From: Phylloscopus collybita
Taxonomy: Eukaryota > Chordata > Aves > Passeriformes > Phylloscopidae
Length of the DNA: 64,000 nt
Reading direction: 5' to 3'
Assembly (NCBI GenBank): GCA_027886175.1
Contig: JAJNNQ010000075.1
Location: 7,481,001 to 7,545,000, forward strand
The position numbers and the translations under genes were made by a program. Of this stretch, positions 1 to 13,700 are shown piece after piece. The notes below the pieces were generated by a model. The model was not told the origin of the DNA. It was given only the letters and a program-made list of their open reading frames with translations, and did no database searches. How positions within the stretch are numbered: the first letter of the stretch is position 1; the number at the start of each line of letters is the position of its first letter.

Positions 1-1669
1 TTTATACCTTTCAGTCTCAAAAGTTTTCTTGACAAGTTTAATACCTACTTCAGTCATTTAAGCTCATTTCTCTGAATTTATGCTCCCACAGACCACGTTA
101 AATAACTCGTTTGTGTCACTTCCCTGTGACCTTTAGACATGTATGCAATGATTTATATCTCCTGAGCTCCCTCTGAAACAATCAATCACAGCTATTTTCT
201 TGTTTCCAAATTTACCACCCTAAATGAAGGTCCAGTATTAAAGACTAAAAACTCTTCACTGATCTCTTACAGATTTCTTCATAACATTTTCTTATTTATC
301 AAATGTCATCAACAGGTCTCATCCCCAATTCCAACATTGTGAGACATTGTGAGACTTAATCTCACATGCAGGGAAGTAATCAGACAATAATGAAAACAAG
401 GAGAAGTAAAGACATGATGATTGCTGTTGAAGTGCTGAAGCACCTACTGCCATGCTGAAAATGCACTGTACCTTTGAATTTTCTATCAGAAACTAGAAAA
501 GATATGTCACCCTATGTTTTACAAATGATTACCAAGTCATAATAGCTCTGTAGACATTTTCCCAGATGTATTCATGACTTCCTGAAAAAGGTAACCTGTA
601 ATTCCTGTTACCTCTCAAGTCATAACTTCACCCTTCAGTTTCTCTTAAACAGCTGGTGTCAAGACTAATATTTAGGGATGGAGGTAAAAAATCTGCATTC
701 CTTGCATAACTGCAGGTTTTAATGATATCATCAGCCCCAGCAAGGTAAATGAAGAACCCTGAGGGCTGCACTCATGCCTTGGCAGGTAAATGCAAGATAA
801 TTTCAACCATCATAGTAAGGGCATTTTTTCTCTCTCTTTTTAAGTCTAGACTTTAAAATACCCCCAACTGTATAGGAATTCTGCTAGGTAAATGAGTATT
901 TTTAGTTTTTTTTAATTAGCTTTACTTTCCTTTCAAATTCCATAAACAAAATCAGCAATTCATTTCCTTTTAGGATTTTGCACATTAAATCATGTGCTCA
1001 GATATTCATCAAGACTCCTCAACAAAGATTATAATTCACTAAAAATGAATCAAGGTGGTCTCAGCAAACTCCACTGCTCACATTCTCTTAGGATTATGGT
1101 GCTGAAGGCCCAAATGAACTCCAGTAACTTCCTACAAATTATTTTGGACCTATACATGACTTTATATAACAAAGAGCAAACCCTGGAATAACACAGGAGC
1201 TTAGAGAAGTTCACAGGTCCCTCACTGTCACCATGCATGGAAGAAACACTTGTGATTTCAGTTTCATCCTGGGTTACTCCACAGCCCATATTTACAATCA
1301 TACTTTCAGTAGCAGTAAAGATGCCCAGGACAAGGATTTCATTCTTGGGTTTATGTGATTTTTTTTTTCTCAGTCAAATAATATTTCCTCTTCAGCTCAG
1401 TAAGTTTGAAAGAACAAGTTTCACATTGAACATTTTAACATCTTAATCTCCAGCCTGGCCTGGCAAGGTAAGAATCATAAAGCCAGGCCTGCATTTTGAA
1501 CAAATTTCTCAAAATCTGTATCAGACATCCTACTTCAGAGAAATCCTCTGGCCTTTACAATAGCTATACTATAATGAACATATATATGGCATATATGAGA
1601 TTTTCTGGTTAAATTCTCCCCGCCCCTGCTCTTTTCTGTTGCCTGCTCTGTCTGTTACTGCTCTAATAC
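1..1669. other. Intron 29 (partial), no feature seen
   Basis: AT-rich sequence without a recognisable exon, repeat family or microsatellite. I searched the minus strand for the next conserved TG segment (the WCLSRC region of the type-3 repeats) and did not find it. The minus-strand frame at 1050-1301 has no usable acceptor in phase. Confidence 0.6.
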
Positions 1670-1750
1670 CTGATAACACGAGATCATCCTTTGTCTTCAA
1701 AGCAGCAGCCTCACACAAAGTGGTTTTCACCCGGGTGACCATATCAGAGT
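1670..1750 (-). CDS. TG: TG exon 29: last exon recognised in the window
   Basis: This 81-nt exon encodes residues 1818-1844: [20 protein letters not shown] then KDDLVLS. The opening matches human DSDMGSRPESMGC at the same place. Acceptor tcattccag, donor GTATTAGAG. It ends in phase 1, and the next exon was not found in the remaining 1.67 kb. Confidence 0.88.
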
Positions 1751-4700
1751 CTGGAATGAAACAGGAATGAAAAAGAGCAGAGTAATTCCCTTTATCATTC
1801 TTTCAAAAGACAAGATAATCCACAGTTCTCAGAACTGAACAAATATATGAAGTGCACCACTCAGGAAGATTCCTTTGGTAGTTCCTCCAAACGTTGAATG
1901 AAGAATGAGCAAAACCATCTCTGTATAGCTCCGGGGAACACCTAAACCAAAAGGCATTATTTGAATGACAAAAGTAAATGCCATATCCACAGTCACTTTG
2001 TATTCAGCATCAGCACTCTGAAGGCTTTGTGCACCTACAAAGCATTTTTACAAATAATTTGTGCAGGTCCTGCCATGTACATGGTGATATTCAGAAAGAA
2101 AAAAGTACAGTTATTCTGCTAATAAACATAACCCATGTAATTAGACATAAAGTGCCAAATTGTGGTACTTAGACACTGATGGGACAAAGGCAGATGTCTT
2201 CATGACATAATTTTCAAGGGTATTAAAAGTTATAAATTATGTTCTCAGACACAAGAATTTACCCAAATTTCATTAAAATTGCAGTAGAAGAATTGCTCCA
2301 AATTACACATCACTGCCAAAATAGGCTTCTGAATTGTGTCCTATTTTGAATAGCATGAAGTGACAATGACATTTCCATTCTAGAATAGACATCTGCCACA
2401 CCCTACAGCTTATCATAAGTTTTTGCAAGAAATTCTGTGAGATAGCTTACCTCTCCACAGATAAATTTCCTGAAATGTGGTGAAATTTCTTTCTGCCTCT
2501 TCCATCAGCTGAGAAGCTAATAAAGGAAAATTTTGTTAGAATAGCTGTTTACCTAACCATATTTTTTAAATGCTCAGAAATTGCATAGAAAACACATCAC
2601 TAAACTATGCATCACCTTCCTTACAATATAAAAGTTTAAGGAAGAAGGTCCCAGGTGTCACGGGGCTAATCTGGGTCCAGGGTGCCAAACTTTACTCAAT
2701 TTCCTATCATTGCTTTCACCATGTAGGTCTGGGCATCTCCCTTTTTATCTTTGCTCCAGACTTCACCATTTTTTCAGGTTATTGGCTTGGATCTGCCTGA
2801 ATTAAATGCTGCAAGTATTACAGAGTGACACATTAAACACAGTCTCAACTTCCACTAATGTTCATGTGGCCAAATGTGAGTGGTCCATCTATCTAGCTAT
2901 GCATTCAGTCAGAGAATTCCTATTCTCTTGTGATATGGATTTATTTGAAAAAAGCATTAGAGTACAAGAGCAAGCTGGTGAATAAGACAGAGTCTATACA
3001 ACAGTTAAAGAGAACTGATGTAAATTGAGGTAATTCACTGACATACTTCCACTGAACACTTGTCCTCCCAGGGTAAAGGAAAACCTCCTCTTCTCATCAT
3101 AGCTCACACCATTACACATCCCACCCATGGCTGAGGTTGGTGTTGGACTCCAGCCCTTGGCATTGCAGATCAGCACGTCTGGGGAGCTCAGCAAATTGCA
3201 CAGAATGGTACCTAGGGGCAGGAAAAGACACAGCTGCATCACTGCACTAATGCTTTGCACCTACCCAAGCCCTCCAATACCTTCTCTAAGTGCCAACTGA
3301 AGCTGTGTCACCGAGAGAGAGACCCTTCAGTATTGCTACCAAAAACCAACCAACCAACCAACCAAACAAAAACAACAAAAAAAACCAAATAAGCAAATTA
3401 GAATCACATGTTCAAATTTGAGTGCTAAGGTTAGCTACTCATACCCAAACCAAACATTTGTAGCCTGTTTTTCAGCAATTTCAGGCACACATTATTATCA
3501 CCTAAAAAAATATTACTATTATCTGATAATACCCAACCATGTTCTCAGCACCTCACAGCACACACATCCAATCCTTACAATCTCAGGTTCTGAGCAAACA
3601 AACAAACAAACAAAAAAAAGCATAATTTTACTGCATAAAGCCAGGCCTACATGATGCCTGATTTCAGCCATCCCAGCACTGTGTGTGAGCTGGGGGACCA
3701 GAGTGCTTGAGGCCACATGTTCTGGCATCAATCTGTTGCCATAACTTCCAGACAATACTCAGCTCTTGTTTGCACTTGGTGTCACAGCTCAGGCATTTCT
3801 AAGGTTTTACAATGCCCTCTCTAGTTTGTTTTTATGGGTACATGAGATATTGAATAGGCTACCTTTTCCTTCTTTTTTCTTTCTTTTTAAGCAAAATGCC
3901 AGTCCAAGTAATGCATTTACCTGTAGAACTGACCAAACAGTCACCCCAGCCAAACAGACATTCACCTTCTACACTCACAAGTAGAGAGAACACAAAGTTT
4001 GATGGTAAATCTATAGAGAAATGGACTTTACAAAATCATCTAGAAAATTATGATAAAAAAAAATGAGATGCCAAAACAGAGAATAATTTTCTGGAAATGT
4101 TTTTTGACAACTTTCACAGATACTTTGTGACATATTTTCACAGATTTTATTAAATCTAGGATCAGTTTCCACTCCAAATTGGAGAATTGCTTGTCACATG
4201 GCAGCCACTAGCACATGCCTAGATTTCCCAGAACCATAGAATATCCTGAGTTGGAAGAAAGCCACAAGAATCATCAAGTCCAACTCCTGGCTGTGGATAG
4301 AGCTTGTCTTTAAATCCCTGCAGCATGTCATTTAAAACTTCACATTTCCTACAGGAAATACATCTCCAAGGGGAAAGTCAATACCATGTGACATTGAAAC
4401 TAAACTGAAAAAGTAAGCACTGACATAAAGTGCTTGAACTTGTTGGCAAAAATCTGGTTGTGCCAAAGTCCCACCTCTGCCAGACTCCATCCATCCCACT
4501 ACACTTGCTCTCCTGGATAGACATCCAGACTTTGGAGATTTTAGCATTTCTGCATGCAATAATATAACATAATTCTAGTCAGCATCCTTTTTTCCTGCTC
4601 TTAAAAGGAAGCTGATTTTTATTTGCACCACAAGAACTCTGTCTGGAGGCATCTTCTTAGTTCCTGCATCAGCTGAAAGGCACCAAGTTCTGGCAAACAA

Positions 4701-7700
4701 ACTGTGTTATGCATGGAGAGAGGTATTTTCAGAACAGTTTATCTCATGCAGATGGAGATGTCACACACACACAGGATAGGTTGAGTTGGAAGAGACTCAG
4801 GGATCACTGAGCCCAGTTCCTGGCCCTGCACAGGACAGCCCCAAGAGTCACACCATGTTCCCAAGAGCATTGCCCAAACACTGCTGGAACTCTGTCAGGC
4901 TTATCCCTTTAAAATTCCCCATTTGTTCCAAGAGCAGGTTGCTATCTCAGGTCTTTACTGCTGCAGACCAAGTCTTGGCATTACTCAAACCTTAACAACA
5001 CCAAAAAAATGTCAGTGATGCAGACTCAGGCTGCTCACACAGGTATGAGGCAAAGGTGAGTGTACTGTGTCCAACAACGACTTCTACTCATTTAGCATTG
5101 GTTTCCCACTGCAGAGCTCTTTCCTGTGCAGTCAGGCAGTACCTCCATCCAGCAGGAGCTGGCTCAGGATGAATCCATCACAGCAGGAGTCCTGGCTGCA
5201 CTCCTGTCTGCAGAGCAGCTGAGCATCAGTCTGGGATGTGCTGGCTGCTGGGAGCACCATGGAGCGGTACACACCGGACAGCACGTTCTGGAAGCCTGTC
5301 CTCTCGAAGGCCTTGAGTCCAGAGGAGCTGAACTCCTGTCCTGGGTAGACAGAGAGGAAAAGGAGCTCAAGGGGAGCTCAAGGAATGTGTCTGAATTTCC
5401 TGCAGACTGGAGTTGGTTGAAAGTTTTACGATCAAAACTCAGTTTTAAAAGTCCTTTTCCGGACCTTGAGTTTCAGAAGCAAGGCAAGATCATCAAATGA
5501 TGTGGTGTCATCATTCCTGAGTAGCTGGTTATAATGCACTGCCAGCAAAGAGCCCCTAAATTGATCTGGGCAGTAAGATTGCTAATATTCCAACTGCAAT
5601 CACTCAGTTACACTGTCAGTAACAGATAAATGAAACAAATTTATCTCATTTAAAAAGTGAAACATGTATTTTGGCCAGCATAACTGTATATGCAATTAAA
5701 GCTTCTGCTTACTAGGAGGGCATGATTCACAGAAATTTGCATCTAGAAAACTAGAACAGATCTGGTATTAACAAGATTATACCAATCACAACAAGCTCAG
5801 GGGACTTGATTTATTTTCAGGTGAGACTTCTATCTTTTATTTTTATTAATATTAATAAATAGTGACTCAGAAATTTGAATAGAAGTACAAAGAACATGGC
5901 AAGAGCAGAGAGTTTTGACTCAAACCCTGCAGCATTTGACTCAAACCCTTGCTTCCAGTTTGGCATGACACTTAAAGCTGGACACAAAAGGATGTGGTGC
6001 TATCAGCCACACTCAGGCCATGAATAAATAAATAAATAAGTAAATAAATAAAATTTGTCTCATGTATTCATTAGATCAGCTGAAATTTTTTGGGATTCAT
6101 GGGGAGCAATTTACTTCTTGCCTGGTATATTACTAGAATAATTCACAATCAAAAGTAAATTGAACTTAAATTATGTACAGGCTGGTCATTAATTATGCCT
6201 TATGTATTCAAATAACAAACAACTTAGTAAAGAGAAGTAATAACAGAATAGAAAAATACATTGGATAGATTTTGAGGTTTTATGGGACTAGTTGCTGGCA
6301 AAAATCAAAATTGCTTCCAAAGTATTCCTAATTTAGTCATGATCCTCTACAGAAGCAACTACCAGCTTGGACACAGAGTCAGGTTTAGGTGAGTGATTCA
6401 CATCTGGTACCTCTCTTCAAATAGACCATCAGTGCATCTCCCTCTGGGTTTCTGACACGAAGCAAGCAGCTGAGGCCACTGATGCTGGTGGCAGCAGGGT
6501 TCCCCAAGACACCTTGCACCTGAGACAGAAAACAGGCAAGCAAAATAAGTACAACCTAATGGATTTCCTCTCCTAAAATACATTTCCTTTATTAAGAAAC
6601 TCATGGGGACAATAAGCAACACAAAGATTACCACAGCACAACTCCAAGTGGCCTTTTTTTCTTCTTTCTTATACAGAAAATTTTTACACTATTAAACTGA
6701 GATCTTGGCTCCTCAATGCCACATTGCTGTTTAAAGTAGTGAATAGGAAAATAGTACAGTGATAAAGAGCACAAAGTTCAAACCCTGGGCTAGAGAAGGG
6801 ACTCAGAAAGTATCATTGTTTCAAGTGACCTGATTACCAACTTGGCTACTTTTATTACCCAGATTGGATTATCCACACTAACCCTCTTTTTAAATCAACC
6901 TGATCTCCTATCTGCAGGTGCTCAGCATGTTTTAGGGACAACAGCACTGTGTGATGTTCCAATCAAACACTGAAGTATTTTGATGTCATTTTTGGAAACA
7001 CCTGGGTGTAACTTCTTTACCAGCTTGCTGGGATTTATTACTGCCATAGGGAAGAACAATGTCCAAGGGGTCAGGCTGCCTTTCTTCTGTGATCTTGTCT
7101 ACTTACACTGAACACACAGCACTGTGACAAACATACAGTTTTAGATATGATCATTCTCACCAATCCAGAGGTGGTGCAGTTGAAGTTGGCTTCAGCAGTG
7201 CTGTATAATTCACAGAGCACTTCAGTAGGAGCAGGAGTTACAGCTGCAAACCCACAGGCATCTTCCCTCTCACAGCCTGAACAACAGGAATGAAATGTTA
7301 GCTTCCCTAGCACTTCACATGCAAAGTTGTTGCTACAAATTCCACTGCCTACTGCCACTTATGTAGATTTCCACATGTCTATCAGACATCAATTTAATTA
7401 GCCAAATGAACTTAAGTACTCAAGTGAACTTTAGTAGAGAGCTAAGGATTTTAAATTGAATTAAATTCATGCAGAAAGTTGTTAATCACCTGATGATATA
7501 AACAGCTGAGACAGGTCTGACCACACACCCAAATATTTAAAGTCTGCTGGATAATTTTGCCCGAGGCAGGATTCTCATGAGCCACTTTGCCAGCACATCA
7601 CATCTGCTGATACAGTAACCCCATGGCAAAGAGGCTGTGACAAATACCAGCGATAGAAAGGAGGGAAACATCAAATTCTTCATTCATGCTGGCTGCCCCT

Positions 7701-10700
7701 GCAGCAATCCCCTGGCCACTGGGAGGGAGAAACAGCCATCTCCTCCAGAATTAGGAGTGGTTGAAGATCCTTCACACATTCACCATTAACTTACTCCCAG
7801 CCCTGCTCCTAGCACAGGTGAAACTCTTTCCAAATATTTATTATAAAATCAACAAACTTAGATCAAAACATCATCTGAAATGCAAGCTGAGCTATCTGAC
7901 CTTACAGGGACTTGGGGAGGGAAAGATCAACCCTCACTCCTCAATGAGAACTTCAGCAGCAATATTTTGTAGTTGTGCTGCCATTTACATAACGTATAAA
8001 GAAAATGCAGCTATGAGAGAGATGGAATCAGATTGGTTGGGAAAGGGGCATGATTTCCTCCCCAGGTTTGTTCTCAGGCTCTCTCAATTCAGTGTTTTGC
8101 TTTTGAAGGTCCTCATTTTCAGGGAAAGCTGCAAGAAATCTTACAGTATACAGCCAGGCTGAGTTTGTGCAGGAAAATCATTCTAGTAATAAAAGGCTTC
8201 ACATATTCAGTTCTCAGCATGAGAGGTGATTGCTCCAACTAGACCGTGGCATGTGACACAAAGGCCACTGATTTGTCAGAATTTTGGTATGTACCTTACA
8301 AACAGAACATCTGTGTTACTACTGCCAGAGAGTTTTTACTCTGAACATACTCCTCTGCCTCCTTTCACAGCCTGAGCTTTAGGAGGCACAAGGTGAGACT
8401 GACTCAAAGCACCCTGAAAGCAGTGTGGTGATTCTTCTGGGTTTTAGATGATTCTGAACCAACTTAAACCAGACGCAATATAGTATATAAACTGCAAGAC
8501 TTGGCAGAAGAATATCTCTGAACTCCTTATAATACTCTTATGATGTAAGCAAAGATGATAAATCCTATTTTATGTGCCAATCAGGTAATTTGTGAAGAGG
8601 TACAAGCTTGCTTTCCATTTGTCCTGAACACCTAATCCTTCCTTTGTCTGCACATCTGCACAGTCTGATGAATGTTTCCTGGTTTAAATCTCAGTTCTCA
8701 TTCGTATTGCAAACTAATCAACTGGCTTAAAAGTCAGATGACTTGTCTGGAGTAGTATGTGAAGTCAGAAGACTTCTTTCTGAAAGAAACATCAATCTCT
8801 TCCCTGAACCAAGGCCACCAAAAGTTGTAAATATCTTGCAGTGAGTGAACTGGTGCCGAACTGCAGAGCATATAGTTCATCCACGAACTTAACTACAAAC
8901 TCATTATATGAAAATACTATTTCCCACAATTGTTAGTGTTATCTCTACAGCTTTTCTCAGTTTTCTCACCTGAAATGCACTGAAAATATGCATTTTGCAG
9001 GTCTCCCCCAAATGGCTGAGACTGAAGAATTTGAGCAGCTTCTGATCCATAAATCAGGTTGGAAGAAGGAACTCTTTCAAATTTTCTGAGCACTAAAAAA
9101 AGACAACAAAAAACCCCACCAAGTAGTATTATCAGTTCCCATGCTGCAAACAGACAAAGACTTTAGGTAGAAATTAATCTTGAAGAATCCTGTGGGGAAA
9201 AAATTTGCTCATTAAATGATGTACCATAACCTCACAGATAATGCAGGAGACAGCTGGTGCAAGGGTAGAATTTCTGCTTTGAAATAAAAAGTGTCACAAG
9301 ATGTTTTAAAAACCAGTTAGCCAGGAGTGGGCTGGGATTTTACTTTCCAGTGAGGCTTCTCTTCCAGCAGCAGACCTGCCATCTCTCATTACTTGTTCAT
9401 GGCACTGAACCAACTATTGAGTCAAAGGAGGAACCAACTTTCTACAAATCAGTCACAGAAACAAGAGCCAGCTTGGTTAGACAGGAAATCCAGAAACACA
9501 TCAGCCTGATCTCCACTGACTTCAGGCCCAAGGCTATATCCAAGGCAGTATGTCCTACATGCTGCTTTATTATCCTCCATCCCACTTTTAACACCTGACT
9601 GTCACTTTACGGACCAAACCCTTTTAGCTGCTCCCCCTGCACTGGACCCTCACACCTGCGTATGAGGAGTCTGACAAGCAGCACTGTTCTCACACTGGGA
9701 AAAGCTCATGGGGTCTAGAGATGCAAGCCCCAAAGGTCACTAAAGGGGGCGAGGAATCTAATCCAGGCTCCAGCGGGTTTGGCCCTGTCTGTGCCCTGAG
9801 GAGGATTACAGACTGGTGAGAGGACACACAGCGCCACCGCTACCCTGCTGAGGTTGCTCCTACCTGAATGACCAAGGGGTGCCCACAAGTTGATGCACCA
9901 GTGTTATAGATACAAAAAAAAAAGAGTTGAAACTTTTTATTAGTTGTGTCAGGATACTGGCTGTGTTTTTCAATTTCTTTTCGCAACTGTGTTTATTTTT
10001 CAACTAGTTCTGAGTTGTTACAAATACTTACTGTTGTAATGTTGTCCCAGTAGTTGTTAGATAGTGTTGCAGTGTTTAGTTAGGAAGGTTTGTGGAAGTT
10101 TTATGCAGCTGCATCCCTGAATCTTAAAGGGGTAACACCAGGGGAAGGGGCGGGAATCTTCTGCTCCCCAGAAAACCCAGAAACTGAGACCACCACCCAG
10201 CATTTCATTGGAGGACACGACCACCCAATCAAAACACGGCGGGAAGGAATGATTGGCATAGAAAGCACCCTGCTAAGAGCCAATGAGATCCCGAAGAATG
10301 CACCAATCATGGAAAGGATCCAAAACGGACCAATCCCTGAGGGGACTGAGACTATAAAAGGGGACTGACCAGCCTCAGTGGGTGCTTTGCTCTTTTTTGG
10401 TTTCTCTGACTTGCTGTGAGGGGCTGGGACTAGCTCAGCCTCCTGTTCCTGTAGCCGCTTTTACAACAATAAACAGTTGGCCTTTCCTTCTTAACATCTT
10501 TGGATTTACGGCCTTGTCATTAATTCTGCAACATTGTAGCACTAAGGAATATTCCTTAATATTCCTTCCAAGCCAAGTCATTTTGTGGTTAAGAGAAGAA
10601 TGCATCATCCCTTGGACCAAACTTCTCTAAAGGCCCCAGGTGAAGGCAAACCCTGCAGCCAACACCAGGCCTAGACCTAAAAGAGGCAAAAGCAGGAGCT

Positions 10701-13700
10701 CTGGTGTGATCCCAGATGTGGGAGATGTCTGCACATAGAAGAGCTGGAAGCTCAGCCCCTCTTTTCCCTGGGCTCAGGGGCACAGCAGTCTGGCCAGAGG
10801 ATCACAGTCCTCTCTCCCTGAAATGTCTGGATAAACCATGAAATAAAAGGCAGGGATAAGTTCTTAAAATAATCATTTGTACTCTTAGAGCAAAAGAGTC
10901 AGGGCTGAATCAGAAGCAAATGTCACTGCTGTCAGGCTTGAGCCAGCAGGTGCTTTTGATAAAACCATCATTTCTGCTCAGGAAAAAATCCTCATGGGTT
11001 TGTCAAATGCTTAGCACAAGAAAATCCTTGCATTCCAGTTAGGATGGGAACAAGGAAGAAATACGGTGAAAGCAGAAGTGCAAGTTTTTTCCTTCCTTCC
11101 TAGAAATACTGGGCACAAAAAACAAGCATTAGCTAATTTCTGCACAAATTCTGCAGAAATTCTGCATCTGCAACTTGCACTGATGCCTGTTTAAAAGCTG
11201 CCCTTACTTTTATTCCAATAATCAAATTTAAAAAATTACACTCTCAAATTTTTTTTTTCTTCTGATTTTTCCCCCCTAATTCTGGCTTCATCCCACCTCT
11301 CCATTTTCAAGAGAAAATATTTTTTTCTCTATTTTTCTCACATATCATTGAATACAATATTATTGAATATCATAGATATTGAATACAATAATATGGGAGA
11401 AAAGTAGAGACAAGATAGAAAGTGTAATGAAACAGTAAACTGAAAACATTGAAAAATAATAGAAAAAATGCCTTTTTAAAATTCTTGAATTTTGTTTTTT
11501 AGTACAAAGAAAGATAAAAAAAATTGCAGTCATAAAGTCATTTCACAGGCTTAGTGCAGAGGAGAAACTCTCTATCTCACTTATTACTAGAGCAAAACTC
11601 TAGGTCCTTCTGTTGCTGTAATTACAGAATCATAGAACGGAATAGGTTGGAAAGGACCTTCAAGATCACCTAGTCCCAACCTCCCTATAATAAATGTTGA
11701 GTAATAAATGTTAAGTGTAAATGTTAACTGGCCTAAAATAGAACATGAGAGAGAACGATAATAACAAGCAATGGTTGTTACAGCTTATTCCTCTGCATTT
11801 CATACAAGGCAATTCTTCTTCTGTCTGAAGATTCAAAAACCAAAGGCCAGCTGGGTTTTGGTGACCCTTCCCAAATGCCTGCCTCTTGTCAAAGCAAGAT
11901 CAGCCTTCAGCCCCTACTGTCTTGCTGTGTGCTGAATTCAATTAAGGGAAATAGTAGAGGCAGGAGAAAAAGCAAAAATAGAGATAAACAGTTTCACTTC
12001 ACTTTATGCTTTCAGGAAACGAAGCATGATCTTTGAAGGAAAAAAAAAAAAATTAAATAAGCCAGAAAATTAAAAACCCAAGCAAGTAAACAGATTTCTT
12101 AGGTGTTCATGGGGCCCTGAACAACCTGACCATTTAGGTGGCATCCTTGCTCATGGCAGGGGTGCTAGAAAAAGATGGTCTTTATGGTCCCTTCCAGCAC
12201 AAACCATTCTGTGACTCTATGACACATTGTTGCTTTGTTTTTAAACCATCATAAATAAATTTTCAACAGTCTTAAATATTTGTAGCGACATCTTCTACCA
12301 CGACCCACAAAAACAAGCACAAATATCTACAACTGCTCCATCCTGGACAGAGTCAGAAAAGCCCAAGCAGGAAGGCTCATCATAACAGGAGAATGAAGAT
12401 CCTGAGTCCCCTCTTCAGAGAAACATCCCAACTACCCCGTGATTGAGAGCAGCAGAGGCTTTCACTTCATGTTCATTACTGTGACCAGTCTCTGAGTATG
12501 CTCAGTGAAAATAAAAAGTTCTTTTAACTGAAGATAATTTTGCTACCCCTTCACAACTGAGGACTTTACTTTTCACACTCCTTCCACTGATCACACTTGT
12601 CATAAGACATTGTCTAATTCAAAGCATACAATGACATCAGTTTCTAAATAGAATATTCCATTAAATTCAATACCAATCATATGATGAGCATATAAAAACT
12701 TCTGGGAAAAAGCAAAAGCTGCGGCTGAGAGGTGTAATTAGACCTTACTGCAGGCAGTCTGGGGACTGTTTGATAGATCACTTTCTTGTTTTTTTAAGTT
12801 TTTCATCCTTGAAAAGCAGCATTTTGCAGCTGTATTCAAGCAGAAGTAACCTCCTCCAGCCTGCAAGGATGTGTTCCCCAAGTTAGATACCTTACAGCAG
12901 GGGCCCAGAGGGTGATGTTATGTTTTGGCTCTGAGATCATTTCTGAAAATAGTCTATTTCCCATGAATACGCAGATGAGGGATGATTTTACAAAGAAACT
13001 AACAATTTTGCTCCTTTCTCATTAGCCCTCTCATTATTCTTTTGGGTTTCCAAGCAGAGAGCACAAGGTCAGCACACATCAAAAGCTGGCAGCCATCTGA
13101 CAGTGCAGGAAACCTGCTTCTACCTCTTTCCTTACCAGAAATAACTTCCCCAGTGTAGTCAAGAAATCCAAAACTAAGGAGAAATGTGGCTTAAAGCAGA
13201 GGCCACAAGTATGATAAAGGGAGTAACTATGGGACAGTGAATCCCCATAAGCTGTGGAGTGATTAGGCTCTTCACAAGGAAGTTACACCTGTGTGGGGTC
13301 ACAGCATATCCAAAATATCCTTCTCCCACTTACCCAAGCACTGCTCATCCGTAAGGAGATCCTCTGTTTCAGTCCAGCCCAGTGCTGCTCCAAAGCTGTC
13401 GACACAGAAGGATTTCTTGGTGTCAGGGTCTTGCTGGGAAGGTCTGTACTGGCCATCTTCATCACACTGCAGGCCCTGCTCATTGCTCTGGCAGGATGTG
13501 ACACCTGGGACAAGAGAGCAAGGGAAGGAAGAAAGGTGCTTTGATAATGATGTCAGTGGGTTTCACAGAATTCAGAGGCTGGACAGGACCTCTGGGGGTT
13601 GTAAGGTCAGAGCCCCCTGCTCAGGCAGAACCACCTAGAGCTGGCTGCCCAGGAGCATCTCCAGATGGCTTCTGCCCACCTCCAAGGACTCCACAACCTC

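Larger units (their letters stand above)
3212..5142. other. Intron 26 with two CR1 fragments and simple repeats
   Basis: It contains a CCAA tract (3344-3390), an AAAC tract (3594-3618) and two minus-oriented CR1 pieces, listed separately. Nothing else is recognised. Confidence 0.7.
10040..10533 (+). mobile_element. Solo LTR of an endogenous retrovirus
   Basis: The element starts TGTTGTCCC and ends TGCAACA, giving TGTTG/CAACA inverted ends. It is flanked by TTGTAA (10034-10039) and TTGTAG (10534-10539), a 6-bp target duplication with one mismatch. Inside are four CCAAT motifs, a TATAAAA box at 10353-10359 and an AATAAA signal at 10468-10473, in the order U3, R, U5. No retroviral coding sequence is attached. 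It is antisense to TG. A 6-bp duplication is usual for alpha- and betaretrovirus-like (ERVK) elements, so that class is likely. Confidence 0.85.
9093..13333. other. Intron 22, with a solo LTR and CR1 fragments
   Basis: This 4.2-kb intron holds the solo LTR at 10040-10533 and CR1 pieces at 11623 and 12110. The GC-richer stretch 9600-9900 just left of the LTR is unclassified. Confidence 0.7.

Noticed and set aside
1050..1301. 83-codon minus-strand frame considered as the next TG exon
   Set aside because: It shows no convincing match to the type-3 region, and the nearest AG would put a stop codon directly in phase.
13283..13513. 76-codon minus-strand frame over exon 22
   Set aside because: It is in the wrong register; the TG frame of exon 22 is offset by one base and encodes type-1 repeat 11.
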